Translations under genes and position numbers: made by a program
From: Desulfovibrio sp. JC022
GTDB taxonomy: Bacteria; Desulfobacterota; Desulfovibrionia; Desulfovibrionales; Desulfovibrionaceae
Length of the DNA stretch: 64,000 nt
Direction of reading: 5' to 3'
Assembly (NCBI RefSeq): GCF_010470665.1
Contig: NZ_VOPZ01000010.1
Location: 1 to 64,000, forward strand
The notes under the pieces: model-generated
Seen by the model: the letters and a program-made list of their open reading frames with translations, nothing else
The model's database searches: none
What the model was told of the DNA's origin: nothing
In this document: piece by piece, positions 25,664 to 34,228 of the stretch
Layout: each line of letters opens with the position of its first letter
Position numbering within the stretch: position 1 is the first letter of the stretch

Positions 25664-26563
25664 TTAACGGGAACCCGCAGGACTTGTAACCTGCACAAAT
25701 TTTTCGGCTACCCAGAATTCCACGCCCCGGCACACAACCTTAAGCCACTCTCCCTCTTTTTCAAGCACCCGGAGTTCAGCTCCCTTATCAAGATAAATTC
25801 CCGCAAGAGGGGCATTAGAAGCAGGTCCTTTGCGGGCATTCAGACCACGGACCACGACAATGCCTACAGAATAATCAGGCACCGGAGCCACTCCCGCATT
25901 ACCGTCCGGTCCGGGCTGTACAAACGGCACTTCCGCAGGCGCGACCTCTTCCCGGTTCAACGCCTCAGCCACCTCATCCAAAGGTTTCCGTGCTGAATCC
26001 TTCACAACCGGAACCTCTACAACCTCGGAGACTTCCCTGACTGCCTCAGCTTCCTTTACTTTCGCATCACCGTTCAACATCGGGGGAGTAGCTATTTCAT
26101 CATCCACATTCAGGCCGAGATATTTATCCAGATCACGATTCTGCCATTCTTCGATATTCTTTTTGATGGAACGGGCCAGATCTTCGGTTTTAAGAGAGTC
26201 CACTTTTGCCGGGACCGGATCAATACCGATGGAAACAAGCAAACGTCCGAAACTGTCCTGAAGTTCCGCATAAGCAGAGTCATTGCGGACCTCGGCCAGC
26301 AACATGTTCAGTTCCTCGCGGATTAGGGCCTGTCTGCCGTCTTTGGCTTCGGCCTCGGCCCGGACCTGTGTTAAAATCCGTGCCTGGACATCAAGGTAGT
26401 CTCTGGAAAAATTGTGCAGCCGTCTGGCCTCAATGTTGCTGACCTTGGCAAGGCTGACCTGCATAAGCACGGTGGCGGACATGGCCAGCCGCAGTTGACG
26501 ATTCGGCAGCAACGTCAGCAGCTGTTGCCACTGCGGCACCATCATACATAACCCGCGGCTCAA
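25664..26563 (-). pseudogene. TolC-family outer-membrane protein, N-terminally truncated, with C-terminal SH3-like domain
   Basis: 299 aa from a TTG. The first ~120 residues (NRQLRLAMSATVLMQVSLAK, then coiled-coil helices ending in YAELQDSFGRLLVSIGIDPV) match the C-terminal helical half of TolC-type export channels. A Glu/Val-rich linker and an SH3-like domain (VVRGLNARKGPASNAPLAGI ... GEWLKVV) follow. The first half, with signal peptide and first helix pair, is missing and there is no signal sequence, so it cannot form a channel. The break lies about 140 bp from the tRNA-like relic at 26.7 kb. Confidence 0.7.
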
Positions 26564-26664
26564 GGGCCGCGATCAAGTTTTTATGCCCCCAAAAACCGTA
26601 CAAACCAGAGGACTATTAATATTTATGCACTATTGTTAATATAGGCAAGTATAAAGAGACAAAA

Positions 26665-26765
26665 AAACACACAGCATTAACACACTGCGGGGCTTTACTT
26701 TTTATGGAGCCAACGAGGCGAATTGAACGCCCGGCCTGTCGGTTACGAATTGTCTGGCGAAATAT
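26665..26765 (-). repeat. tRNA-3'-end-like relic plus degraded terminator, copy B
   Basis: On the minus strand GGCG-TTCAATT-CGCC forms a T-arm (stem and loop of normal size), followed by TCGTTGGCTCCA as acceptor end, then AAAAAGTAAAGCCCCGCAGTG as in copies A and C. Upstream, TTCGTAA resembles an anticodon loop with CGT (Thr), but its stem is no longer paired. It is therefore a relic, perhaps of a tRNA-Thr used as attachment site. It lies at the left (promoter-proximal) border of the decayed export island. Confidence 0.45.
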
Positions 26766-26821
26766 TGCGCTTACCGCCGGAAACGAATGTCATCCCTTGA
26801 TTCATATGGACTGCCGCTATT

Positions 26822-29437
26822 TCAGTTCACATCAACCCCAGAATACATCCCCTCAGCCGGAAGCCCACCGTTTAGATCGTTGCCGATACTTAATGATTTA
26901 AATGTGGTGCGGGCAGCCGGGGTGCATTTGCCACTGTAGTCCTTACCGTCAATGGTTAATTTTATCCCTCCGGCATTCCATGAAACATTTATTTCGTGAT
27001 TTTCTCCCTTTTTCCAATCTTTGATTTCCTGTCCTACAACGCAGGAAGGCTTTCCTTTTTCCCAGCGGATAAGTTGCAGGAAGTCTTGCGGGGTCTTTTC
27101 AAGATACATGGAACCCCGGTTCCAGTCATGCCCGTTAAAAGCCAGCAATGCCCGTTGCTTTCCATCTCCGGCAGGCCAGTCAGGGCTGAAAGTGAAGGAT
27201 ATTTCACCGGAGACAGGACCGGATGATTCATTTTTTGGAGTCACGGCAGTAAAGAATTGCTCGTGACCGGATACGAAACCTTTTCCTTCTGTGCCGGGAG
27301 TTCTTCGTCCTGTCAGATCAAGATCATACCAATAGGCCGGGAATCCTTGCCCTTTTTCGTGCAGTTCAGCAGATTGCGTTTCGTTAAGAGGGGCCTGAAA
27401 AATCATCAGGTCGTCATACTGAGCCGGAGCCGGGAATTTATTCTGGTGGTCCGCTCCTAGGTGCAAGGTTTTAAAGTCCGGTTGAAATGGTGAAGATAAG
27501 CCGGAAATGGCATACTGTTTTCCATCAAGGTAAATCATGGCTTTCTTGCGTTCCCAGACAATACTTATTGTATGCCACTGAGCAGACAGTTTAATGGGCG
27601 GTCCCTGAATCATACCGCTGTAACCGTCTCTGAAGAAAATAGCCTGTAACCTGTCATCGGGAGTCAGCTCCAAGAACACGGAGCCCTTGTCCCATTTGGG
27701 TCCTTTAGCCATGAGCAGCATGCGTTTGATTTTTCCGTCTTTCCATTCCGGTAGAATTCGAAATGACAACGCACCTTCTCCGGCTTTTGTTTTCTGCGCA
27801 AACCTATATCGAAGTTTTGAATCCGCTTTGGTTTTGAAAGAATGTACCCCCGTTTGTTTGATATTCTTTTTTTCAATAATCAGGCTATCCGCTAAGCCGG
27901 CAACCAGATCGGTTTTGCTGGCTCCCGCAGTTCTGCCTTCATCGCCTTTGCGCAGATAATTCTGCATGCGTCCGGCATCGTATTTTGTGGCGCGGATGGA
28001 CTGAAAATGTACCAGAATAGGATTTGTTTTCACCCCTTCCTTGAAGTCTTTGTGCTGCTTGATGAGCCTGTTTTCTGAAAGCAGGGCCGGGACTTCTCCG
28101 CCGGGATCAGAAAAGAATTCATGGGCCTGCACCAGCCAGACAGTGTCGAATTTGTCGGTCTCGCCACGCAGGTCCACATGGCTGAAGGCTTGAATAATTT
28201 TCGGCTCGCCGTCATCAGCAAAATAATAGGTGAAAGGCTCGTAAATCCACGGGGCACTGAGCACCACAGCTTCGCCGGGCTTTATATTTTCTGCTATGAA
28301 TTGCGTAACTTCGCGCCATTGTTCTTTGTCGTAAGTAGTATAATAGAGCCAAAGCCCGTGAGCTGTGGCAGCTAGAAACATACCCACAACTGCCGAGCGC
28401 AGGAAAACAGGCGCGAACCCGGATATAATCAACCCTAGAAACAGACAGAATCCGGGCAGAAACTGGATGGCGTAACGTTCTACATAGATGGGTGAAAGAA
28501 CGAGCGAAACAGCAAAAGGCGTAAATACTGCGCCTAGGAACCAAAGGGTCAAAAAAAGTACGCTTCGTGTTTCTGCCGGTATTTCGAGCGGTACACTGAA
28601 CCTTGCACGCAGAGGCGGGATCAATTTAATTGCTGCAAACCCGAGCAAAACAAGCCCTGCAACCGCTAGGGGCAGCACTCCGCCTGCAAGCTGGATGAAG
28701 GTCCGCCACGCGGTAATGTGGTCCGGGACCATGACCCAAGAACCGGGACCTTCTCCGCCCAGTTTGGCCAGGACCTGCCGGAGCAGAAAGTACATCCATG
28801 GTCCGAACAGGACCAGCGCGCCGACATTCACGCCCACCCAATTTACGAATCGCTTGAACCGCCCTCCGGGTCTGCCTGCCCAATCCACAACATAATAAAT
28901 CTGGTGGAAGAGGATGATAAACACGGTGAAGGTATGGGTGTAGAGCATGAGGGAGACTGCTACGGCGTAGTATGCGAAATTGAATCTGTTCTGTTTTTCA
29001 ATGAATTTTAGCAATCCATGGCAGGCCATGAGGATAGCGCAGAGCAGCATGGTGTAGCTGCGCGCTTCCTGCGAAAAATTGATGCCCATGTAGGATACTG
29101 CCAGAAACAACGCGCCCAGCAGTGCCCCGTTGCGGTTCATCAATCTTCTGCCGACCTTATAGGTCAGGTAGACCGCCAGCACACCGAAAATGGCTGAGAT
29201 CATGCGCAGGGCTGTTTCTGAGATACCGAAAATCTCGGTCCAGATATGCATGATGAAAAGATACAAAGGCGGGTGAACATCGCGGGCGCAGTATTTGATG
29301 ATCTCAGCAAAGCTTTTGGTGGCATAGGCAACGGTCTGTCCTTCATCGATCCACAAACTTTCGTCTGCAATGCCGTAAATACGCAGGACCGTAGCCAGCA
29401 GCAGAATTGCCCATAATGAGTAATCTTTTTTTATCAT
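26822..29437 (-). CDS. GT39-type membrane glycosyltransferase fused to LamG-like domains
   Basis: 871 aa. Residues 1-480 form a polytopic membrane domain of the PMT/ArnT type: SLWIDEGQTVAYAT places the catalytic Asp-Glu pair in the first periplasmic loop, and DVHPPLYLFIMHIW and FSQEARSYTMLL follow. These enzymes transfer sugar from a polyprenyl-phosphate donor on the periplasmic side. After about residue 560 come two concanavalin/LamG-like sandwiches (WHTISIVWERKKAMIYLDGK; HEINVSWNAGGIKLTIDGK), which usually bind glycans. It is the last gene of the long glycan operon; a repeat supplies its GGAGG. A fusion of transferase and binding module suggests that a polymer is the acceptor. Confidence 0.82.
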   Translation of the reverse strand: MIKKDYSLWAILLLATVLRIYGIADESLWIDEGQTVAYATKSFAEIIKYCARDVHPPLYLFIMHIWTEIFGISETALRMISAIFGVLAVYLTYKVGRRLMNRNGALLGALFLAVSYMGINFSQEARSYTMLLCAILMACHGLLKFIEKQNRFNFAYYAVAVSLMLYTHTFTVFIILFHQIYYVVDWAGRPGGRFKRFVNWVGVNVGALVLFGPWMYFLLRQVLAKLGGEGPGSWVMVPDHITAWRTFIQLAGGVLPLAVAGLVLLGFAAIKLIPPLRARFSVPLEIPAETRSVLFLTLWFLGAVFTPFAVSLVLSPIYVERYAIQFLPGFCLFLGLIISGFAPVFLRSAVVGMFLAATAHGLWLYYTTYDKEQWREVTQFIAENIKPGEAVVLSAPWIYEPFTYYFADDGEPKIIQAFSHVDLRGETDKFDTVWLVQAHEFFSDPGGEVPALLSENRLIKQHKDFKEGVKTNPILVHFQSIRATKYDAGRMQNYLRKGDEGRTAGASKTDLVAGLADSLIIEKKNIKQTGVHSFKTKADSKLRYRFAQKTKAGEGALSFRILPEWKDGKIKRMLLMAKGPKWDKGSVFLELTPDDRLQAIFFRDGYSGMIQGPPIKLSAQWHTISIVWERKKAMIYLDGKQYAISGLSSPFQPDFKTLHLGADHQNKFPAPAQYDDLMIFQAPLNETQSAELHEKGQGFPAYWYDLDLTGRRTPGTEGKGFVSGHEQFFTAVTPKNESSGPVSGEISFTFSPDWPAGDGKQRALLAFNGHDWNRGSMYLEKTPQDFLQLIRWEKGKPSCVVGQEIKDWKKGENHEINVSWNAGGIKLTIDGKDYSGKCTPAARTTFKSLSIGNDLNGGLPAEGMYSGVDVN

Positions 29438-29442
29438 TGTAA

Positions 29443-29528
29443 GCCTCCGGCGGCCCTGCCGGGGGCCTTAAACCATCTTTAAAAAAAGGGTTTAAGAATC
29501 CCAAAAACTTTTAATAAGGCTTCGCCGC
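29443..29528 (+). repeat. Family-1 intergenic repeat, copy 3 (class a stem)
   Basis: GCCTCCGGCGGCCCTGCCGG on the plus strand, then the TTAAACC/GGGTTTAA stem with an A-rich loop, GAATCCC and GGCTTCGCCG. Its GCCTCC end is 6 nt before the start of the GT39 gene, to which it gives the Shine-Dalgarno GGAGG on the minus strand. Confidence 0.8.
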
Positions 29529-29546
29529 TTTATATGATTATTCGTG

Positions 29547-30818
29547 CTAGTACATTATTCCTTTTTCTATCTCCAACATCCTACGCACAAAATTCAGTGT
29601 TTCCATATCGGTCTTCAGTGCTTCTTTTAATAGATCGAGCATTTTGCTGGCAGTATCATACCAGTTATCCGGGGATTCATTCAGCTCCAGTGCTCCGGGG
29701 GCTCCTTTGCTCCGGGCGTAAAGTGCGCGTGCTGGTTCCGGGGCCATGCCGGGCAGTTTTTCACCGTATTGCTCAGCGGATTTACGTGCGGGCAGGATGT
29801 ATTTATTTTTGAGGCGCATAAAATCCGCACGTTCTGATGTCAGATGATGGAGTAATTCAAGGGCCTGTTGCGGGTGCTTGGTGCGTTTGTTTATGGCATA
29901 TCCACGGGTCCAGATATGGTTGACCCGGTGTGCTTCCGGCTTGAGCATGGGCAGGAAACCGACAGCTACATGCTCCGGCCTGACCGGGAATCCTACTTCT
30001 TTGGAAAGACTAAGCAAGTACCAGACGTAATTGCCGTTGATGGACATACCCGCACGCCCGGAGCGGAATTCGCCTTCAGAAATAACGTGATCAAACTTTT
30101 CATAGTCGGGCTGGTTTTCCTGCACCAGAATTTTGAAGGTTTTGTAGACGGCAATATGTGCGGTAAGGCGGTCTTCCTCTTCTTGTCCGTCCAGTACTAT
30201 CTGGAGCAGAGTGTAGTAAAATTTGTAGAGATTCAGACCCTTGGAAGGGAAAATTAGACCTTGGATGTTATGTTTCTTTTTTATGTAGCGAGTGGCGGAT
30301 ACCAGCTCTTCAAGGGTTTGTGGCAGGCCTGATTCCGGGAGCAGATCTTTGCGTCCGTAGAGGTATTGTACTCCGATTAATGAGGGTAGACCGTACAATT
30401 CTTTTCCATATTTATAGCCAACAACTGCCGGTTGCAGGAAATCCATTTTTTCGCGGCGCGGCAGGTTGTCGTACCATTTACCAATGGGCAAAAGCAGACC
30501 TTCCTGCGCGAAAGAGGCTGCCCAACTTCCGGGCATTTCGATAATATCCGGCTGCTTTGCTTTTGGATCACGCAGCATGCGCAGAGTTTCTTCGCGGATG
30601 GTCCACTCACTGTATTCCGGGATGACCTCAACCTTTATTTCCGGGTGGATTTCTATGAAATCATTGATGGAGCCGATTTCTGTGCTGTTTTTTTCAAAGA
30701 CTCGGTTCACATCCCCGTAAACGGTAAGCAGAGCCGGATTATCCGGGGTGGGAGATTTTGCGCAGCTTGTGAGCAGTATGAGAATAAACGCTAGAACCTG
30801 TAGCTGGTGAAATTTCAT
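29547..30818 (-). CDS. Extracellular solute-binding lipoprotein (family 1)
   Basis: 423 aa. Signal peptide with lipobox (ILILLTSC, Cys near residue 18), so the protein is lipid-anchored. The body looks like a sugar-type binding protein (VYGDVNRVFEKNSTEIGSIN, DIIEMPGSWAASFAQEG, RSGRAGMSINGNYVWYL). No ABC permease or ATPase is encoded nearby, so it is an orphan that may bind the glycan of this operon instead of feeding an importer. ATG overlaps the stop of the DUF3131 gene upstream (ATGA). Confidence 0.85.
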   Translation of the reverse strand: MKFHQLQVLAFILILLTSCAKSPTPDNPALLTVYGDVNRVFEKNSTEIGSINDFIEIHPEIKVEVIPEYSEWTIREETLRMLRDPKAKQPDIIEMPGSWAASFAQEGLLLPIGKWYDNLPRREKMDFLQPAVVGYKYGKELYGLPSLIGVQYLYGRKDLLPESGLPQTLEELVSATRYIKKKHNIQGLIFPSKGLNLYKFYYTLLQIVLDGQEEEDRLTAHIAVYKTFKILVQENQPDYEKFDHVISEGEFRSGRAGMSINGNYVWYLLSLSKEVGFPVRPEHVAVGFLPMLKPEAHRVNHIWTRGYAINKRTKHPQQALELLHHLTSERADFMRLKNKYILPARKSAEQYGEKLPGMAPEPARALYARSKGAPGALELNESPDNWYDTASKMLDLLKEALKTDMETLNFVRRMLEIEKGIMY

Positions 30819-32716
30819 TGATTCCTCCTGTACATGGCGGCTTCAAGTATCAAGCCGTTTGTTTCAAGGGTTACGGCTTTATTGATTTTTCCGTTATCGT
30901 ACTTCCCTGCCATAAAACCTTTTTCAGGAGCGTGCAGGGTTGAAAGTTCCTGTACTAGTTTACGGGTGTAGGCTGTATTAAACAGCGCGTCCCAGCAGAA
31001 TCCTGTTGCTGTGGAAGCCCAGAACAGCGGTAGTGATTTGTCAGCATATGGACTGATGCATTGCCATTCGTTTTTTCCGCCGGAAGTGATTACTACGCTT
31101 TGGGCCACCCACGGACTGCGATCGATGCGCCCTGCATCAGCAGCGGTAAGTTTTCCGTTTTTCTTGTTTCGTGCTGCTTGGACTTCGTAGATGGAGCGGA
31201 TCATGCGGTCCTGCTCGGTATCAGTCCTGCCCAGTTCCATAAGTATGAGCGTAAACGGGGTGGATGATATGGCCGGACCGGATTTATTAAACGGAACCTT
31301 GATCCCGTATATTTTCTTGAAACCGAGTTGCGGGCGGTAATCGCGCACTTTCCACGCATTCAGATTCCAGAGTTTTAAAGCCTCAGCAGCGTATGATGGC
31401 AGCCCGAATCCTGTTTCAGGCTGAAGTTGTTCTTTGTTTAAATAAACAGACAAGCTGTTAATTATTCCGTCATTAACCAATCTTTCCGTGCGTAAGCGTT
31501 GGAAAATCTTGTCACAAACAGATTTGAATTCGGGATGCAACTCAGCTGTCTTTTTTATCCAGAGCAGTAAGCGGGCGATGTCCGGACCATTCCAGCCGAT
31601 TCCGCGCGATGTAGGCTTCTGGTCTTCCCCGACCATACGTGCCGAATCCGCGAAGTATAGTTTATTGGGCAGTTCGTTGTTGTAGAGATCCATAGAGGAT
31701 AGGGTTTGAAGCATCAGTCCGGCCCGTTGCCGAAACTCAGCATCAGTGATGATTTCAAGACGGTGGGCCGCGTTGAGGGCCGCAAGGGATGTGCCGATCT
31801 CCCAGACCGTGGTCACCGGGTACAGATCAAGACCGTTATATAATCCGGTGGCGGGCTGGTAATTGCGCTGAAAATACTTCCACGCAATACGCGCGGCCTG
31901 CATATATTGCTCGCTTACAGCGGGCTTTTTCTTTTGTGTCGAAGCCGCGTAGGAAGCCGCTGCTGCCGCGCTGCTGTGGTCATGGGGAACATCATTTACA
32001 TGAGAAGGAGCAGAGGGATTTTGACTCGGAATGGGGCGTGCCACCGGACTTTGAGCAATATTCTGCTCATTGAGTTTGCCGGAAGATTGCGGCTGCCCCC
32101 AGACGCCTTCGGAATAAGGGATGACCGTAACCGGAGCTTCTGCACCGCCACCCATTTCATTCCAGATCTGGTCGGCGGTCATTTCGCGGCGCAACCCCGG
32201 AGCGGGACGCTTGTAATGTTTAAGTCCGAAAAGTTTCCATGCGGTAGAGAGTCTCCCTGCTTCCGGGGGCAGGTTCACTGCTGGTCCGGCAAATCCCGGC
32301 GATTGTCCCGCGCCAACTGCCGCAGGACCGGAAGCCCCCAGCCTTGCAATTTCTAGCTGCTGATCGAGGGTGGAGCGCACCTGCTGCCAGCTCATGCCTG
32401 CTCGGGCAAAACGGGCGGTAGCCATGCCCCATGACTCATAGGCCCGTGCATTTCCGGCATTCTCAGCCGCACGCGAAGCCATAACAAAAACCAGACCGCT
32501 TACTTCCGGGGAAATACCGCGCAGGTTGCGGGCCAGATCATCCAGCAGCAAGGCTGACGGATCATATTTGCCATTTTTATAAAGCACCACAGCTTCAGCA
32601 AAAGTCGGGCTTGAGACCAGCTGTCCCAATCCGTCAAAGGCGGCATAAGCTGTATGGACAGTAGATGCCACCAGTATGAGCAGCATAAATATAATTATGC
32701 GCAAAGGTTTAAACAT
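30815..32716 (-). CDS. Secreted DUF3131 protein 1, with long N-terminal extension
   Basis: About 633 aa. Signal peptide, a helical N-terminal region (about 30-130, YKNGKYDPSALLLDDLARNL), a Pro/Ser/Ala-rich linker (about 200-270) and a C-terminal DUF3131 domain from about 280: AWKYFQRNYQPATGLYNG, NNELPNKLYF, PDIARLLLWIKK and GFMAGKYDNGKINKAV. DUF3131 is an all-helical domain of unknown activity; its pattern of aromatic and acidic residues resembles alpha/alpha-barrel glycoside hydrolases (inference). ATG at 32716 overlaps the previous stop (TGATG) with GGGAGG upstream. It has four paralogues in the operon and is the only one with the extension. Confidence 0.8.
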   Translation of the reverse strand: MFKPLRIIIFMLLILVASTVHTAYAAFDGLGQLVSSPTFAEAVVLYKNGKYDPSALLLDDLARNLRGISPEVSGLVFVMASRAAENAGNARAYESWGMATARFARAGMSWQQVRSTLDQQLEIARLGASGPAAVGAGQSPGFAGPAVNLPPEAGRLSTAWKLFGLKHYKRPAPGLRREMTADQIWNEMGGGAEAPVTVIPYSEGVWGQPQSSGKLNEQNIAQSPVARPIPSQNPSAPSHVNDVPHDHSSAAAAASYAASTQKKKPAVSEQYMQAARIAWKYFQRNYQPATGLYNGLDLYPVTTVWEIGTSLAALNAAHRLEIITDAEFRQRAGLMLQTLSSMDLYNNELPNKLYFADSARMVGEDQKPTSRGIGWNGPDIARLLLWIKKTAELHPEFKSVCDKIFQRLRTERLVNDGIINSLSVYLNKEQLQPETGFGLPSYAAEALKLWNLNAWKVRDYRPQLGFKKIYGIKVPFNKSGPAISSTPFTLILMELGRTDTEQDRMIRSIYEVQAARNKKNGKLTAADAGRIDRSPWVAQSVVITSGGKNEWQCISPYADKSLPLFWASTATGFCWDALFNTAYTRKLVQELSTLHAPEKGFMAGKYDNGKINKAVTLETNGLILEAAMYRRNQ

Positions 32717-34122
32717 CACATGTCCTCCCTTTCCCTGCCCGGCAGGCAGCGGGGATAGTCGCTCATGGGTAATTCTTTGCGCAGGTAAAAATCTATATAA
32801 CTCGGTTCCTTGGCGACCCGCACCAAAGCCCCGTCCAGACGGTGCAACAGGGCCTCAAGGACCACCGCGTTTGTTTCCAGCACCATGACTTTGTTGATCC
32901 GCCAGTTTTTTTCATAGCGCCCTTCAAACCAGCCTCGGCCTTCTTCAAAAAAACAGCAGGCTGCGGCAGCCATAATGAATTTTGTGTAATCCGTATCCCA
33001 GATGGACCACATGCCGAAAATTGCCCGTGTGGAAAACATTGCCAGATCATAATGCATCTCACCACCACGGGAGATGGTCGGCCAGAGTTTACCCTCGGCG
33101 GTAATAGTACCGATGACTGCATAAGGAGGTTTATCGACCCCGTTTTCGCTGCGGGCAGTCATAATGCCCTCACGACGGTAACGCTCTTCCTGAATCTCAT
33201 AGATACCCCGCGCGATTGTGCAGCGTTCAAGGGCGTCGTCTCCGCTATGATGTTCTTCCGGCACGCCCACATCCGAATATCCGAACTCCATTCCTTCAAG
33301 CAGAAACGGCGTCGAAGTGAGATAGACCGGAACTCCGGTAGTAATGGAATCGCGAGGGTCATAAGGAATCTTACGTCCATAAATTTCAATATAGCGAAGC
33401 GGTGAAGGCACAGATGATTTTACATCAATGCCCCACATTTCATACCCGCGTGCGGCGTAACCTTCCCAGCCCAGCCGTCCTTCGTGGATGAATTCGGTCT
33501 TACCGTTCACAAATCGACCACTACGCAACGTACCGTCTTTGTCGATGACCATGCAGAAATTCCAGCGCAGCACTGCGCGGTCCACGCCTTCGGCAAAGAG
33601 CGGATATTTTGTTTTCAGCACCCGCAGCCAGATCAGCAGCCGCCCGATATCCATGGAGGAAAATCCGGCCTTGCCCGGTTTCATATCAAACCCGACCATG
33701 CGCCCGGTATGTGAATTGTAAATAAGATTAGGCAGTTCCCCGGCGTAAAGTTCCATGGCATTGAGCCATTCCACCAGTTTTCCCACCCGCTGGCAGAACC
33801 GTCTTTCATCTAAAAGATCCATCTCATGAGCGGAGATTAGAGCGGAAAGATAAGCCGCAATTTCTCCAATGGACGTATAGGGATAATTCTCCGCGGCATT
33901 AACCAGCCCGGTCTGCGGATTGTAATTTTTCTCAAAATATGTCCAAGCCACCTCCGCAAACAATTGTCCGCGATCCGACAAACGATGGCAGTCTGTAAGC
34001 ACAATATCTCCACGGTCATCGCCAAAATCGAAGCCGCATTTGACTGTCTCGTAAACAGCACCGCACCCTGCCAGCAGGTGCAGCAGGATAAGAGTTAATA
34101 TGACGGCTATTCGTTTCAGCAT
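32716..34122 (-). CDS. DUF3131 lipoprotein 2
   Basis: About 468 aa. I choose ATG at 34122 (MLKRIAVILTLILLHLLAGC), which has GGAG 5 nt upstream and gives a clean lipoprotein signal (LLAGC). The DUF3131 domain follows: AWTYFEKNYNPQTGLVNA, YAGELPNLIY, SSMDIGRLLIWLR, then a long insert and GWFEGRYEKNWRINKVMVLE near the end. The conserved core would be in the periplasm, tethered to a membrane. No catalytic residue can be assigned with confidence. Confidence 0.8.
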   Translation of the reverse strand: MLKRIAVILTLILLHLLAGCGAVYETVKCGFDFGDDRGDIVLTDCHRLSDRGQLFAEVAWTYFEKNYNPQTGLVNAAENYPYTSIGEIAAYLSALISAHEMDLLDERRFCQRVGKLVEWLNAMELYAGELPNLIYNSHTGRMVGFDMKPGKAGFSSMDIGRLLIWLRVLKTKYPLFAEGVDRAVLRWNFCMVIDKDGTLRSGRFVNGKTEFIHEGRLGWEGYAARGYEMWGIDVKSSVPSPLRYIEIYGRKIPYDPRDSITTGVPVYLTSTPFLLEGMEFGYSDVGVPEEHHSGDDALERCTIARGIYEIQEERYRREGIMTARSENGVDKPPYAVIGTITAEGKLWPTISRGGEMHYDLAMFSTRAIFGMWSIWDTDYTKFIMAAAACCFFEEGRGWFEGRYEKNWRINKVMVLETNAVVLEALLHRLDGALVRVAKEPSYIDFYLRKELPMSDYPRCLPGREREDM

Positions 34123-34139
34123 CCAATCTCCATTCAACA

Positions 34140-34225
34140 CGGCGAAGCCCTAATAAAAGTTTTTGAAGAGTCCAGAGAAACTTTTTCCAAAAAGTTTCTT
34201 TGGCCCCCGGAGGGCCGCCGGAGGC
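34140..34225 (-). repeat. Family-1 intergenic repeat, copy 4 (class b stem)
   Basis: On the minus strand the copy starts 3 nt after the stop at 34229 with GCCTCCGGCGGCCC. Its stem (GAAACTTTTT / AAAAAGTTTC flanked by CCAAA and CTCTGG) is a class-b variant with an AT-rich stem core. It ends with GGCTTCGCCG just before the next gene's leader. Confidence 0.8.
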
Positions 34226-34228
34226 ATC

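Noticed and set aside
26552-26571. CGCGGC/GCCGCG inverted repeat at the truncated TolC start
   Set aside because: Short GC dyad without supporting context; could be a deletion junction but nothing shows it.
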